NCBI GenBank assembly: GCA_026120035.1
Contig: JALRME010000014.1
Coordinates: forward strand, 949,757-1,013,756
DNA length: 64,000 bases
Direction: 5' to 3'
Source of the DNA: Coleophoma eucalyptorum
Taxonomy: Eukaryota; Ascomycota; Leotiomycetes; Helotiales; Dermateaceae
Shown: positions 45,178 through 56,129 of the stretch, one piece after another
Numbering within the stretch: position 1 is the first letter of the stretch
Layout: each line of letters begins with the position of its first letter
The notes under the pieces: generated by a model
The model's input: only the letters and a program-made list of their open reading frames with translations
Databases searched by the model: none
Told to the model about the DNA's origin: nothing
Made by a program: the position numbers and the translations under genes

Positions 45178-46947
45178 TTAAACTAAGGGCAGGATGATTC
45201 GGCTAGGGTACTCTGGCCCAAAATGTACCTTATGAAAGCCCTTATTAATGCCATTCTTCATACCGCCAGCCAGCGGCTGAAAAGCCGCTATCGTGGGATT
45301 GCTACCAAGAACATGGACCTCCAGTCCTTCCCCAGCCTCATAGTCAATCCCCATTGCCCATAGTCCGATCTCGAGCTCCACCACCTTACCGCGCGAGGTG
45401 TCGAGCTTCTTCGCATGCGGATGATATGGGTATTGAGGATGCATTGTCTTTGAGGAATCGATCTCACGATGTGAGGCTCGGAGCATGCCGACTGGTCCCG
45501 GATAGAGGATCAGGTCACTCTTATCCTTGTCCTTAATATCGTCCATCTTGCTGACCCGCGCGTTCGACCATGGAATGTTTAAAGCTAGCAGGAGTTTTCC
45601 AGTCGGATCAAGCTTGCGGATGATGACAAAGACATCCATGTCATCCTCATCGTCACAAGACATATAGATTACGGCTTTTGGCAAACCGATAAGCCTAGTT
45701 TGCTCCTTAAACGTATATCGAAATTTCGAGCTCTGCATAGTTGCTGAGTCGTAACTAGACACGCCGGCTTCCTGACTTAATGTGGGGAAAAGTTTCCCAT
45801 CTGGAGCAAAAAAGAACTCTGTATACTTGGTATTAGGAATTGGGAAATCATCCACCGTAATATTATACTCTGGATCTCGTTCACCAAACTTAAGAGCTGT
45901 GACACGGACTCGAGGAGTCTCCTCCCATCGATTATCGAGGCCTTTTAAATACTTGTCGAAAAAGGCTTGAAGCTCGTTTGTTGAGTTTTCATCGTTCCAG
46001 ATGTCGTACCACTCCTGCCAAGGGCCTATTCGGAACCACTTATCCTTCGATGGAATCTCGAGCCAGCCACGGATTGATCCTATTACGTGAACATTGCTCG
46101 AATAGCTACCCGTGAGATATGTTGGGATATTAATATTTTTAAGGTTCGCCCGCTTATCATCCCAGAATGAGTTCACTAGGCCTTTGCTCCTACGGAACAT
46201 CTCCTTGAAATCTTCCATACCATGACGTCCCTGGATGAAGACACTGGAGATATAGTCGAAGAAGTCGCCATGCCACATACCGCCCCGTCCAAATTGTTCT
46301 CGGAAGAGGTCAGAACATGCTTCCCAGGGCGCAATTGCTTTCAGAGATGGCGGCTTTTGTGCTGCCACAAAGTACTGCGTAATGGCGAGGTGGGAATTAC
46401 CGACCATACCCACATTGCCAGAACACCAATCCATCTTCGCAATCGTTTCGATCACATCATACCCATCTTCGCCTTCCTGGGTGCCCATGATTACCACTGG
46501 CCCATCGGAGTCCCCTGTGCCTCGAGTATCGGCACTGATAATGGCATACCCTCTAGGGATCCATTCTGCAGGATCTGGCGCCTCGAACTTCTCCAACCCA
46601 GAAAGTTTGCCGTCGGGTACACCGACATTCCAGGGCGTCATAAGGTTCAACATACAGAGGCCGCTAAATTTCTTCCCAAATGGGCTGAACCCAAGAAGCG
46701 CAGGGACTTTGTTATTACTGCCCGTTTCTGGTGAACGATAAACGTCGCAATAAAGTCTCGCCCCATCCCGCATCATGATCTCGACATCGTGTTCAACGAG
46801 AATATCACAAGGCAAGGCACGAGAGCGGTATCCATTCCAACCTTTCGGAAGAATCTCACTCTGCCCCTTTTTGAAACCTTGATAGTTGTTCCGACCAAAT
46901 CTTGGAGGATCAATGGGTTTTGTGGCGATGAGGACTGGAGGAGGCAT
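45178..46947 (-). CDS. CocE/NonD-family hydrolase (X-Pro dipeptidyl-peptidase S15 type) 1
   Basis: One exon. The frame is open from 47094, but the ATG at 46947 (MPPPVLIATKPIDPPRFG) gives the better N-terminus and 589 residues. An alpha/beta-hydrolase domain includes EIMMRDGARLYCDVYRSPE, GFSPFGKKFSG, GYAIISADTRGTGDSDGP, and the nucleophile elbow MVGNSHLAITQYF (GNSH, Ser). A second half with the jelly-roll of the PepX_C type follows (TRLIGLPKAVIYMSCDDED, DMDVFVIIRKLD, GPVGMLRASHREID, VVELEIGLWAMG). Members hydrolyse esters or amides (bacterial cocaine esterase, glutaryl acylases); the fungal role is unknown. It is divergent to a second family member at 47411 with only about 460 bp between them. 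Confidence 0.88.
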   Translation of the reverse strand: MPPPVLIATKPIDPPRFGRNNYQGFKKGQSEILPKGWNGYRSRALPCDILVEHDVEIMMRDGARLYCDVYRSPETGSNNKVPALLGFSPFGKKFSGLCMLNLMTPWNVGVPDGKLSGLEKFEAPDPAEWIPRGYAIISADTRGTGDSDGPVVIMGTQEGEDGYDVIETIAKMDWCSGNVGMVGNSHLAITQYFVAAQKPPSLKAIAPWEACSDLFREQFGRGGMWHGDFFDYISSVFIQGRHGMEDFKEMFRRSKGLVNSFWDDKRANLKNINIPTYLTGSYSSNVHVIGSIRGWLEIPSKDKWFRIGPWQEWYDIWNDENSTNELQAFFDKYLKGLDNRWEETPRVRVTALKFGERDPEYNITVDDFPIPNTKYTEFFFAPDGKLFPTLSQEAGVSSYDSATMQSSKFRYTFKEQTRLIGLPKAVIYMSCDDEDDMDVFVIIRKLDPTGKLLLALNIPWSNARVSKMDDIKDKDKSDLILYPGPVGMLRASHREIDSSKTMHPQYPYHPHAKKLDTSRGKVVELEIGLWAMGIDYEAGEGLEVHVLGSNPTIAAFQPLAGGMKNGINKGFHKVHFGPEYPSRIILPLV

Positions 46948-47410
46948 TGTTCTACAGTCGGGAATGGAAAGCCAAGAGAAGCAATGAATTATAGGAGCCG
47001 TTGCACAAGGAAGAGGTACATAAAAATGATAACAAATGTCAAGAATGAAAAACCTCAATACACAGCGAATTGATATACAGGTCTCGTCCATCACGTGCTT
47101 CTGTCTCTTTACACTACCTAGCCGGCCGAAAGACCAGCTCCGCGGAGTCCGATGGTAGGGGACTCCACCTTCGGCATACGCCCTACTGCATGCAAGTCTC
47201 GTAATCGATTAGTCCGAGCATAGGCTTTAAAAGACTTTCAGTTTTGTTGCTTATAATATCACGTTTCGTTAATTCTCGGCCGCTGTCGATTCTATACCAC
47301 ACTATAAATTTAGATTCTATACTACCATATAAATTCGGACCACACCTCAACGAAACTTCTCCTTATTCCACAGCGTCTTCCAGAAAACCTGACATCACAC
47401 AATAGTCAAC
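46948..47410. promoter_or_regulatory. Divergent promoter region between the two CocE/NonD genes
   Basis: 463 bp shared by two oppositely read paralogues. It contains CGGCCGAAAG and TCTCGGCCGCTG words (CGG/CCG half sites typical of Zn2Cys6 binding). A Zn2Cys6 gene lies 2.1 kb beyond. Binding is conjecture. Confidence 0.45.
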
Positions 47411-49456
47411 ATGGGGGAAACAACTTTTACAGGCGTCGAGAAAGTCCTCCAGATACCACTAGCGTCGATTGAAGAGCACCACCACTACAAACCATCAGCT
47501 GCCAAGAGCGAGATCTTACAAGTAGGAACTGTCCAGGTTGATGGTCACCGGCCCCTCCTCTGTGACATCCTTGTCGAGAGAGACATACCCATCTCCCTAC
47601 GCGACGGCACCATCATTTACGCAAACATCTTTCGGCCGCCTTATGCAGCTCCACGCACCGTCCCGGCTATCATTGCCGGCGGGCCCTTTGGGAAAGACGG
47701 CGGGCCGAACAGGAAAAACTTTGATAACTGGCCGTGGCGATTCGGGTGTCCGCGCGTGGCAACTTCAGGTCTGGAGAAATTTGAGGGACCAGATCCGGGC
47801 TACTGGTGTTATCATGGATATGCTATTGTTCATACAGGTTAGCTAGCATGAACCCCTTCCTCGTCTTTTAAAAAGCCACAAATCAGTTGGGTTTTTGGCT
47901 GGCAGGCTTTATACTAACTCCACGTCATCAGATTGCCGCGGCGTCTGGAACTCCCAGGGCGATATGAACATGCCCTCTAAAGCAGAGGGGAAAGACAACT
48001 ACGATATTATCGAATTTCTTTCGACATTACCATGGTGTAATCAGAAGGTCTCAATGTCGGGAAACAGTTACCTGTCCATGACCCAGTGGTTTACCGGTGC
48101 CGAAAGACCACCCCATCTCGCTTGCTTGGCTCCGTGGGAGGGCATCTCAGACTTGTATAATGACCTGGTGAGGAGGGGAGGTGAGTGCTTCACTACGCAA
48201 GACCGAGACGTTCTTGAATTTTTCGTTCTCAACTGATGAAAATTGGCTAGGGATTCCAAGTCCTGGCTTTGCGGATGGCTTGATTCGTGGTGATGTCGCC
48301 TCTTCGAACGGGAGTAAAGGGATTGATATGAACGCTATGTGCTATAAGTATGATTTGTGGAACGACTGGTGGGCCGAATTTGTCCCGGATCTGGAGAAAA
48401 TAAATTGTCCACTCTACGTGGTCTCGAGTTGGACAAATGCACTGCACGTGAGTGGGACGTTTCGTGGGTGGGAAAAGAGTGGCAGTCAGGAGAAATGGCT
48501 CCGCATTCATAATTCACATGAGTGGCCAGGTATATATACATGTCTTTATGAGCAGAGATTAAAAAACAGAGGACAGTGAGACTAACAACCCGATCCGTAC
48601 AGATCTATATGACGAGCATAGCCTTATAGACTTGAGAAAGTTCTTCGATCACTATTTAAAGGGCGTCAATAACGACTGGGCCTACACCCCACGGGTTCGA
48701 ATGTGTGTACTCAATGCCGGAGGCAACGACATCATCAACCGGCCGGAGCAGGAATTCCCTCTCCAGCGCCAACAGCCACTGAAGCTTTATCTTGACGCAT
48801 CCAACATGATGCTGGCACCGAAGGATCTGCCAAACGCATCAAAAGTTTCGTACGACGCATGTACAGGATCGGTGCAATTTCGCACCACTGTCACGTCGTC
48901 CATGGAAATCACAGGTTACATCAGCCTCCGCTTGTGGGTAGAGGCCGAGGGTTCCAACGACATGGACATCTATGCAACGCTCCAGAAATTTGACAGCAAA
49001 TCACAGATGCTGGAGTGCCCCATGGTGGATGTGGGACGACTCCTGGCAGAGCCGGAGAAGGAACGGCAGGCAATGATGGACGGTCGCGCCAAGGACCCCA
49101 AGTCCTGGGAGATCTATTTTGACTCGGGCCCAATGGGGTGTCTGCGTGTTAGTCACCGCGGCCTGGACGAGAAGGAGTCTAGAACTTTCCATCCCGTGTA
49201 CTCGCACCTGGAAGAGCGTTTGCTAAGTCCTGGCGAGGTTGTACCTGTGGACATTGCCTTTTGGCCTTATGGGATGATTGTTAATCCGGGGGAAGAGCTA
49301 CGGGTAACGGTCTCGGGCATCAATACTAAGGAACATCTGCGCCCGAATGATTTGAGACCGGAGCTACGCAATTGCGGCATGCACACTCTCCATACCGGCG
49401 CGGATCGACAGTCATATATTCTCTTGCCATTGGTGTCAGGTGCACCAGGCCTCTAG
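47411..49456 (+). CDS. CocE/NonD-family hydrolase 2
   Basis: Four exons: 47411-47837, 47932-48180, 48251-48529 and 48603-49456 (introns 94, 70 and 73 bp), 602 residues, all frames closing. It shares the layout of its divergent neighbour: RDIPISLRDGTIIYANIFRP, GGPFGKDGGPNRKNF, TSGLEKFEGPDPGYW, CRGVWNSQGDMN, nucleophile elbow MSGNSYLSMTQWF (GNSY, Ser), then RKFFDHYLKGVNNDW, PRVRMCVLN, SMEITGYISLRLWVEAEGSN, DMDIYATLQKFD, GPMGCLRVSHRGLD and VVPVDIAFWPYG. The first paralogue has no introns while this one has three, so the duplication is old or one copy lost introns. Probable cytosolic ester or amide hydrolase. Confidence 0.88.
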
Positions 49457-49559
49457 GGCCGTGATGCTACCCGCAGGAACTCGAGCTCTTTGCTAGAAGA
49501 ACTATTATTTACATTGCTGACCCTCCTTCTCTGATTTCTCTTTTCGTGTACCCATATGA

Positions 49560-52216
49560 TTATTGTATGCCGATAAAGTTGACAGTGTCATCCAAGTTAA
49601 CAGGCCAGAGCTGCATAGGGAAGGATCCATTATTATCATGATCAAGGCCAAAAAAGTCTTCGATGCTAAATTCAGAAGCGACTGCATCGTTGGTGGTTGG
49701 CCTTGTCACAGGATCTCTCATATTGTTTGCTTGGACTAGCCACTGTCCCGCGGTCCTAGATCTCGCCCGCTCTTGTGCAAGTGCAATAGCATTTATTAAA
49801 GATTTGCTGAGCTCCTGGAAGGAGGAAATCGCAAGTCGATTCGTGTTGCTTTGAATAAAACAACGAGTGAGAGTTTTCATCAGCGCTATGTCGGTTTCGG
49901 AAGTCCAGTTAAGTGGGTCGTTCATGATTCCGACGTAGAGCGTAAACAGAACATTTAGGATATATGATGTTGTCCACCTATCATAGCGTGTAAGTATTTG
50001 ATTTGCCAATATTAATAGATCAAACACTCTAAGATTAATGATATAACGTATTCGTGGTCATGGCAGCTTATTATTTTTATAGCCCAGCTTTCCATAGTAG
50101 CAGGAATACTTCATACCTAATAAAGGTGGATGAGTGGGTCGATCTGTTATAAATGTTTGAATGAAAAACATGAAAAGAAGAGAGTTCTTACCTTAAAATG
50201 GGCCATGCTAAGTGACTGTTAGCCAGATGATTAAGTGCTCGAATAAGCGAGCGGGCTGAATTTAAGCAAATCACATTTGCAGCAAGCATGCGAGGGTTAC
50301 TGCTTTGGCTCTCATGCAGTTTCACCCCTCCAAATAGTGCAGCACGATGGATAACTAGCATCGCGTTGCAGTACATGGAATGCAATACCACTCCCGCAAG
50401 CGACTTTGACCCCGCATTCGCCCCCATCAACTCTTCGTGTACCTGCAAGCTCTCCGGCAAATTGCTTTTCCAGTCTAGCAGCATCTGATCAACCTTTTCA
50501 ACTTCCATGATCAGATGGAACTCATTATCTGGGGCCACAGCCTTACTCATTAAACGACTAGAGATAGCGGACAGAATTTGACAGAAGCCGATCAAACGAC
50601 TAAAAAAGGTCATATCTTTGTGATGGTCTCCCATAACAGAATCATTATCGGTAACGTTAATTAGGGGATCAGCATCGCACTCGCTATCATTTATTACAGA
50701 TGGCCGACCCGATTCAAAACAAAGTTTTCTAAAACTGTAGTTAGAAAATGTCCTCAAAAGATCATGGTTTTGGGTAAATCTATTACTTATCTAAACAATA
50801 ACATGCCCACCACAAGCGAGTCCGAAGAAAATAATCTTTTTGGACAAACTGTCTTTCGTACGGATGTTTATGGGAGGAGAGAGCTCGGTGCAAGCCGAGC
50901 GACTGGGCGATTCGCACTGCCGTACCCATAGCCAATATTGCTTGGCCTTCTTTGTTGCAATTTATAAGCTCCAGAGCCTGTGGCGGAGGGGGGGATTAGC
51001 CAACAGTTCAGCATTTGTTACTGTCAGGTAAATTAATAGATCGGGAGACTGTACCATCAAAACAAGCACTTGAACGCTGAGGAGATATGGTGTCGAAATT
51101 ACTTCGCCGTAGAGGCCCCATGCTTTCTCAAATAGTTCAATGTAGTCGTCTCCTGTCTGGTTGCTCCGTGCTCCTAAAGCCAGAACCATATAAATACAAC
51201 ACACACTGACTGCATCTGTTGATTCTCCCTTGGCATAGAAGTCTTCATATGTAGCTCTGAACGATGTTTTGGACAGCACGGGAAATAAACCGTTGATTGC
51301 TATAAAGTACTCTATAACCTCGAATCAGCACACGGTAATATGAAAAATATCGTCAGCATTCAAGTCTCACCCTCAATGTACGTATCTGCTAGAGATTTGG
51401 GCAAGGGCGGAGTAAAAGTATTAGTATGCATGGAAATATCTTCACCAAAGCTCAACAGAGGACAAAAGAACTTCATCACATTGATTCTGATACTCTCGTC
51501 ATGAAATGCCTCCTCGGCAGACTTGGCGAGAACCTGCGTTGAGATCTTGCCCGCATATTTGCACTTGACTGAAGACTGGGCAGTATCGATGGTCACAACT
51601 CCCTCAAGGCTGTCGCTTGACAAGGTAAATACGGTTGGGGTGGTGGTAGGTGGTGTAACGAGCAAGCTGACCACTGGGTCTCCTCTTTCTGAGGGTTGAG
51701 AGGTCGGGGCTGAGCTACGGTCGCTGAAATAGTCGTTGCCCACTGAAACCTCATTTGGCGCGTCCCCGCTCAATGTCGGCATCTCTAGGTAGTTTATACT
51801 GGCGCGGTTCGTCGGCGCCTCGCGGTAATGTCTTGGCAAGTTTTGCGAGACCGAAGCGGCGCCGATGACATTAAAGGCTTGCTGCTGCTGTTGCGTCTCA
51901 AATTGGTAGAGGGACGTATCCCTCTGCTTTGAGGCTCGACGCACCGATGACCCATCAGCCTTGGTGATGGAGCATTCGACCTTATAGCTGGAACAATTTC
52001 GACACGGCCCATCCTGATCATCGCAGCGAATCTAACATCAGGTATAAGAAGACGGATAGACGCCCCAATCTGCAAGGGGAGCGCTCACCTTTCTGCGCCA
52101 GCAACTATCGCACTACAGGACCATGGCATATCAGCGTGTACAGGAACGCGGAAGAAAGGAATTGAGGCTAGGTGTAGTCATACTGCACGCGGTCTATGCC
52201 TGCGGCTCGGTGGCAT
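49560..52216 (-). CDS. Zn2Cys6 fungal transcription factor
   Basis: Seven exons on the minus strand: 52184-52216, 52089-52112, 51371-52031, 51022-51311, 50787-50977, 50192-50734 and 49560-49977, giving 719 residues. The DNA-binding cluster spans exons 1-3: MPPSRRHRPRA, then CDSCWRRKIRCDDQDGP and CRNCSSYKVEC (C-x2-C-x6-C, then C-x2-C-x6-C). A Gln-rich linker (about residues 60-70) follows. The middle homology region is of the fungal-specific TF type: EEYFIAINGLFPVLS, AMGTAVRIAQSLGLHR, RTRLWWACYCLDN, FESGRPSVINDSECD and LAWPILRWTTSYILNVLFTL. Intron 6 (214 bp) is longer than the rest. It converges with CocE/NonD gene 2 (104 bp apart) and is the only regulator in the module, so it may control the hydrolases, dioxygenase and transporter. 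Confidence 0.87.
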
Positions 52217-52339
52217 GATGTTCTTCTCCTAACGCTGGTTCTTAGCATGTCGCTTTGCTTTCCTCTATATGCCTTTTCTTTTATAACGTTGATTGCGCAG
52301 AGTAAGCAGGAGGAGAAGTAGCGCGAGGCCAGAGGCAGG

Positions 52340-52520
52340 GAACTAGACGAGTGGACGACGAGAGAGGGAGGAGAGGGAGGAGAGATGAAGGGTGAAAGAA
52401 GGGGAGAAAGAGAGGATGTATACAACGAGAGAAAGAAGGGGAGCAAGAGAAGGTGTATACAACGAGAGAAAGAAGGGGAGCAAGAGAAGGTGTATACAAC
52501 GAGAGAAAGAAGGCGAAAGA
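52340..52520 (+). repeat. Purine-rich tract with 37-bp tandem repeat
   Basis: Nearly all A/G on the plus strand. gtatacaacgagagaaagaagg recurs at 52418, 52455 and 52492 (period 37 bp). It lies about 125-275 bp upstream of the transcription factor ATG, within its promoter or 5' leader. Confidence 0.75.
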
Positions 52521-53829
52521 CAGGCGGGGTGTGGGGAAGGTGGGGGACGTGGGGCAAGGACGGCTCCTGCACTCCGAAATAACCGACACCGAGATACGCG
52601 ATTTCTTTTCCCTCTATGCCAAAACACCTTACTTCTACACTGCGGAACAGCATTTCAAAAGTCTCTCCACGCTAGACAGCTGTCAGATGCCACCCATCAA
52701 CGAGATCAGAACTCAAGTAGCCTAAAAGAAGTTTGATTGCAGTGAATTTTCCAGGGCTTTTGGCCTAGAGCCTAAGCCTGAGTAGCCTGTAATATCATTG
52801 AACGCGTAGCGCTCGTGGTTGCTAGGCCAGAAAGCGCCTCTCTTGTCGAGGAATCCCGAGTGGCGTGGGCACAGACTTTTGCGATGCTCCTCCGGATATG
52901 TCCATGCGCTAATCTCATAGCTTCTAAACGTTCTGGCATCGCATCTACGCACTTATTTATATTCTTCTGGCTTATTCTCTCCCATCCTTCTGAAACTCAT
53001 ACAATTTGGTGTGTCGGTTATGTGGGACACCGGGACTCGCGTTCTTGCGAACATATGCTTAGTAAGCGCCATCCTCCCATTCGTGGAGTCATATATGTAG
53101 ATCTAGATAGATTTAGATCTTATTTATATCCATTGCCAAGGTTGACTGAGTATGTGACAGATCAAGAGCACGTACTGTGCTAACTAAGCAATGTTCTCTG
53201 TATATTTGCCCAGTGTACATAGGAATTTGCACAGAATTACCAGCACCTAAACATAGCTCGATTCGTCAGTTATAAGCCCGAAATAGCTATCAACAATATT
53301 ATCTTGATATTTCCACTACGTACTAAAGAAAGAATCAGAATTTGAGCATAATTATTAAGAAGTCTCTGTACATATCAGCCGTGATTATTCGTGTGTAACC
53401 AAACATCAACAACAACAGACCCCAACCACCACAAAAACACGCGCCATTTCAGCAGAAATGACTTCAATAATATTAATCAGGATCTATGTAAACAGTACGA
53501 AGGACTGAAGAGAATGGTTCTACCTGGTTCAGCTCAAGGCTGAACAGAAACTATTGTGAAAATACTATAATCCCAATAAACTTGTAAAGCCAAGTAGACC
53601 GCGCTAAGAAAGGGGCATATAGGAGTATATATCAATAGGCTGAAGTATCCATTCCTATAGGTTGGCTGTATAGTAAGGAAAGAAGATAGATAGAAAAGTG
53701 AGTGAGTGGCTAGGAGCCAACCTATAATTACATCAGCCCAAGCCTCTGACTGACAATGGCCTGCATTACTTCTAGGCAATAAAATGGCGTCGAAAATAGG
53801 TGCCTTTCTTAATGCTTTGGGCGACAGTG

Positions 53830-54051
53830 CCTTAGGCAGCAATACCTGTTGTCAGTCCAAGAGCATGAAAGATATAAAGCTCTTCAGTCAGAAGACTGCT
53901 CAAATCCCTTACAGAGTCTACAAACAGTTTTCCACTACTATAGTATATATGTAGTTACAACGCAGTAACCGAGTAACCAAGCAACACATAATCAGTCTAT
54001 CTATTCTGTGACCCAGTTTTATCATTCAATAAAAACCTCAGTTTTCCAACA
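53830..54051 (-). repeat. LTR-like repeat, right copy
   Basis: Partner of 44786-45000; ends ttttccaaca, so on the minus strand it starts TGTTGGAAAACTGAGG. Confidence 0.65.
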
Positions 54052-54071
54052 AAGGGGCTCGACAAGCCAGC

Positions 54072-54095
54072 AGTACTACTTGTAGCAGTAGTACT
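54072..54095. other. Short perfect hairpin downstream of the dioxygenase gene
   Basis: agtactact and agtagtact, 9-bp perfect arms around a 6-base loop, 33 bp beyond the stop of the minus-strand gene at 54128. Function unknown. Confidence 0.4.
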
Positions 54096-54127
54096 CTTGC
54101 GGTCACAGTATTGATTCTGAAATATTT

Positions 54128-55268
54128 CTAATTATATGCAACAACACCCGCGAGTTTAAGTAGCCTATCAGTGAGGACTGGTTTCTCTAGAGGCTCTGAT
54201 CGTTCACCATGGCAGATCTTTCCATCTCGCATCGCATTGCCCTGAGCAAAAATATTGCAGTGCGGCCAATGAGTTGTGCCTTCAAATTTGTTGAAGATCT
54301 CGACCTTCGAAGCACGATCTTCAGGCGAGATCAAGCTGGCTGGAGTGTACGTGGCGTAGATAATTGTGCGGATAGTCTCGCTCTTGGGCAGAGAGGCGTA
54401 ATGCACCGTTCTCGAGTCCCAAATAATCAGATCGCCCGGCTCAGCATTAACTTTCATGAGCTTACACCCGTGGTCTTCGAACCATTTGACGTCCTCGACC
54501 GTGAAACCGTACCAATCAAATTGTCCGGGGGCATCGACTGCCTTGGGCTGCGGCGGGTGCTCTTTGAAGAATGTATCGAACAGCTCAGAGCTGCCCTGTA
54601 GGAGCTGTAGACCTCCATCCTGGGGACCCGCCTGGGAGAGATTGATGATCCCTTGAGCACAGGCGAGACCTTGACGTGAAGGGGACTGGTCGACGTGCGG
54701 CCATGGCTTCCACTTCAGGTCGGAGCGCCCTGGCAGAGTGATATTGACGGCGTCGAAGGACACGAGCAGCTCATCGGTGCCCCATAGTTTAGCAAACGGC
54801 TCTATGATACCAGTCTCACTGTGATTAGACATGAGTTAGATGGCTGATCAAGTTGGGATAGGATCCAATATAGACGCACCAGCGAGCTTCCCATACCCAT
54901 TTCTCGTGCGCAGCACAGTAGTTCAACACCATGCCACCGTTCATCATCACCGGCAGGTGCTCGTCGACCCAGGTCGACTTGTCGTTGATGTCGAAGCCAA
55001 AGGGGAACTTCTGGAACCAGGACAAGGCCTGCTCGCGGTACGAGTCGGCGCGCTCGCGGGGGATGGCACCCTTGATGACGACAAAACCATTACTGAAGAA
55101 GTCGTCGCGCCAGTCACCAAAGGGCTTCTCGCCCTTGGCTTGCTGGCTGAGGATCTGGTTCTCGCCGCCGACCCTGGTGGTGGCGTAGTCGTACTGCACT
55201 CCGTGACTGTTCTTTAGGTAACCGCTGGTGATGGAAGCTGGATCTGGCTGGACGATAGCGGAAGGCAT
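54128..55268 (-). CDS. Phytanoyl-CoA dioxygenase (PhyH) family Fe(II)/2-oxoglutarate oxygenase
   Basis: Two exons: 54880-55268 and 54128-54818 (intron 61 bp), 359 residues. The double-stranded beta-helix motifs are present: WPHVDQSPSRQGL supplies the HxD iron ligands, DSRTVHYASLPKS the distal histidine, and TIRTIIYATYTP the arginine that binds 2-oxoglutarate. N-terminal FGDWRDDFFSNGFVVIKGAI is the usual PhyH opening. The family hydroxylates small molecules, often in fungal metabolite or catabolic clusters. The gene is on the same strand as the MFS gene at 56130 (862 bp apart) and near the Zn2Cys6 factor. It looks intact; the substrate is unknown. Confidence 0.9.
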
Positions 55269-56129
55269 AGTGGCTAGCTAGCTATATAGATCTCTTGTGC
55301 GCTGTTACAAGATCGAATGTAAGTAATATATATAATTGGAGCGAAGTCGTCTGTTGCTCTTGGTGACGTTGTGAAGATATTGGTTTGAAGGTTTAAAAAG
55401 GATGAAAGTGAGAACATATATATGAAAGAATGTTGCAAACTCACCAGTTTGCCACCATAGCTGGCAAATCACAATAAACTTACTTCACATAATTTGATGG
55501 ACTCTAACATGCTCGGCCAGCATATTTTCTTTCTGGATACACTATTCATAAGTCCGTCGGTAAATACCGCGCTTTCCGTGGAGTCCGGGCCATAATGCTT
55601 CAACATGTAAAAGCTAAGCTAGTATTCTGCCAGCTCTTCTTCCGCCCGGGGTCCGCCGGGATCCCGGACTCTCCCTACTACTAGACTTCGTACTAACTAG
55701 TTTTGTCGCGCTCCGTACCATACATGCTCTAACCAGTAATCTCATCATAATCGTATTAGCACCTTAGAATCATGTTATTATCCATTGATATAATGAACAA
55801 GTTGCTATACTTGTGCTAAAAGTCTAAAGTGCTTGGAAACTTATGGATTTCACATTACTATAATCATACCCTAAAATACCACTCATCCTGTGCTCTGAGA
55901 CACTTGAAATGCGTGACATTATATATAATCCCACTGTTGAAATTCAAGCACTAGTTCTTGGATGATATTTGATGATAAAATTCCATTAAGTGCTCTGGAT
56001 GTTATCATACAACTCAGCCTGAGCGAAACATTTACATACTAATCACCTCGTTTGACACAGAAGACAACAAATAAAGGCATCGAAAGAGAACCTGGGTGAC
56101 CAGCCAGTACACGATAACTAGGCATGAGT
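55269..56129. other. Intergenic, promoter of the dioxygenase and 3' region of the transporter
   Basis: No gene seen. A GC-rich patch at about 55640-55670 (cgcccggggtccgccgggatcccggac) lies about 370-400 bp upstream of the dioxygenase and contains CGG/CCG words. Confidence 0.45.

Larger units (their letters stand above)
52217..54127. other. Intergenic with minisatellite and LTR-like repeat
   Basis: No gene. It contains the purine-rich minisatellite 52340-52520 upstream of the transcription factor and the repeat 53830-54051. Frames on both strands through the minisatellite are compositional artefacts. Confidence 0.5.

Noticed and set aside
46222..46741. Plus-strand frames of 170 and 119 codons
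   Set aside because: Shadows of the CocE/NonD gene on the minus strand.
52168..52736. Several frames of 60-160 codons on both strands
   Set aside because: They run through the purine-rich minisatellite and reflect composition; the only supported coding sequence here is exon 1 of the Zn2Cys6 gene.
54209..55217. Plus-strand frames of 130 and 125 codons
   Set aside because: Antisense to the PhyH-family gene.
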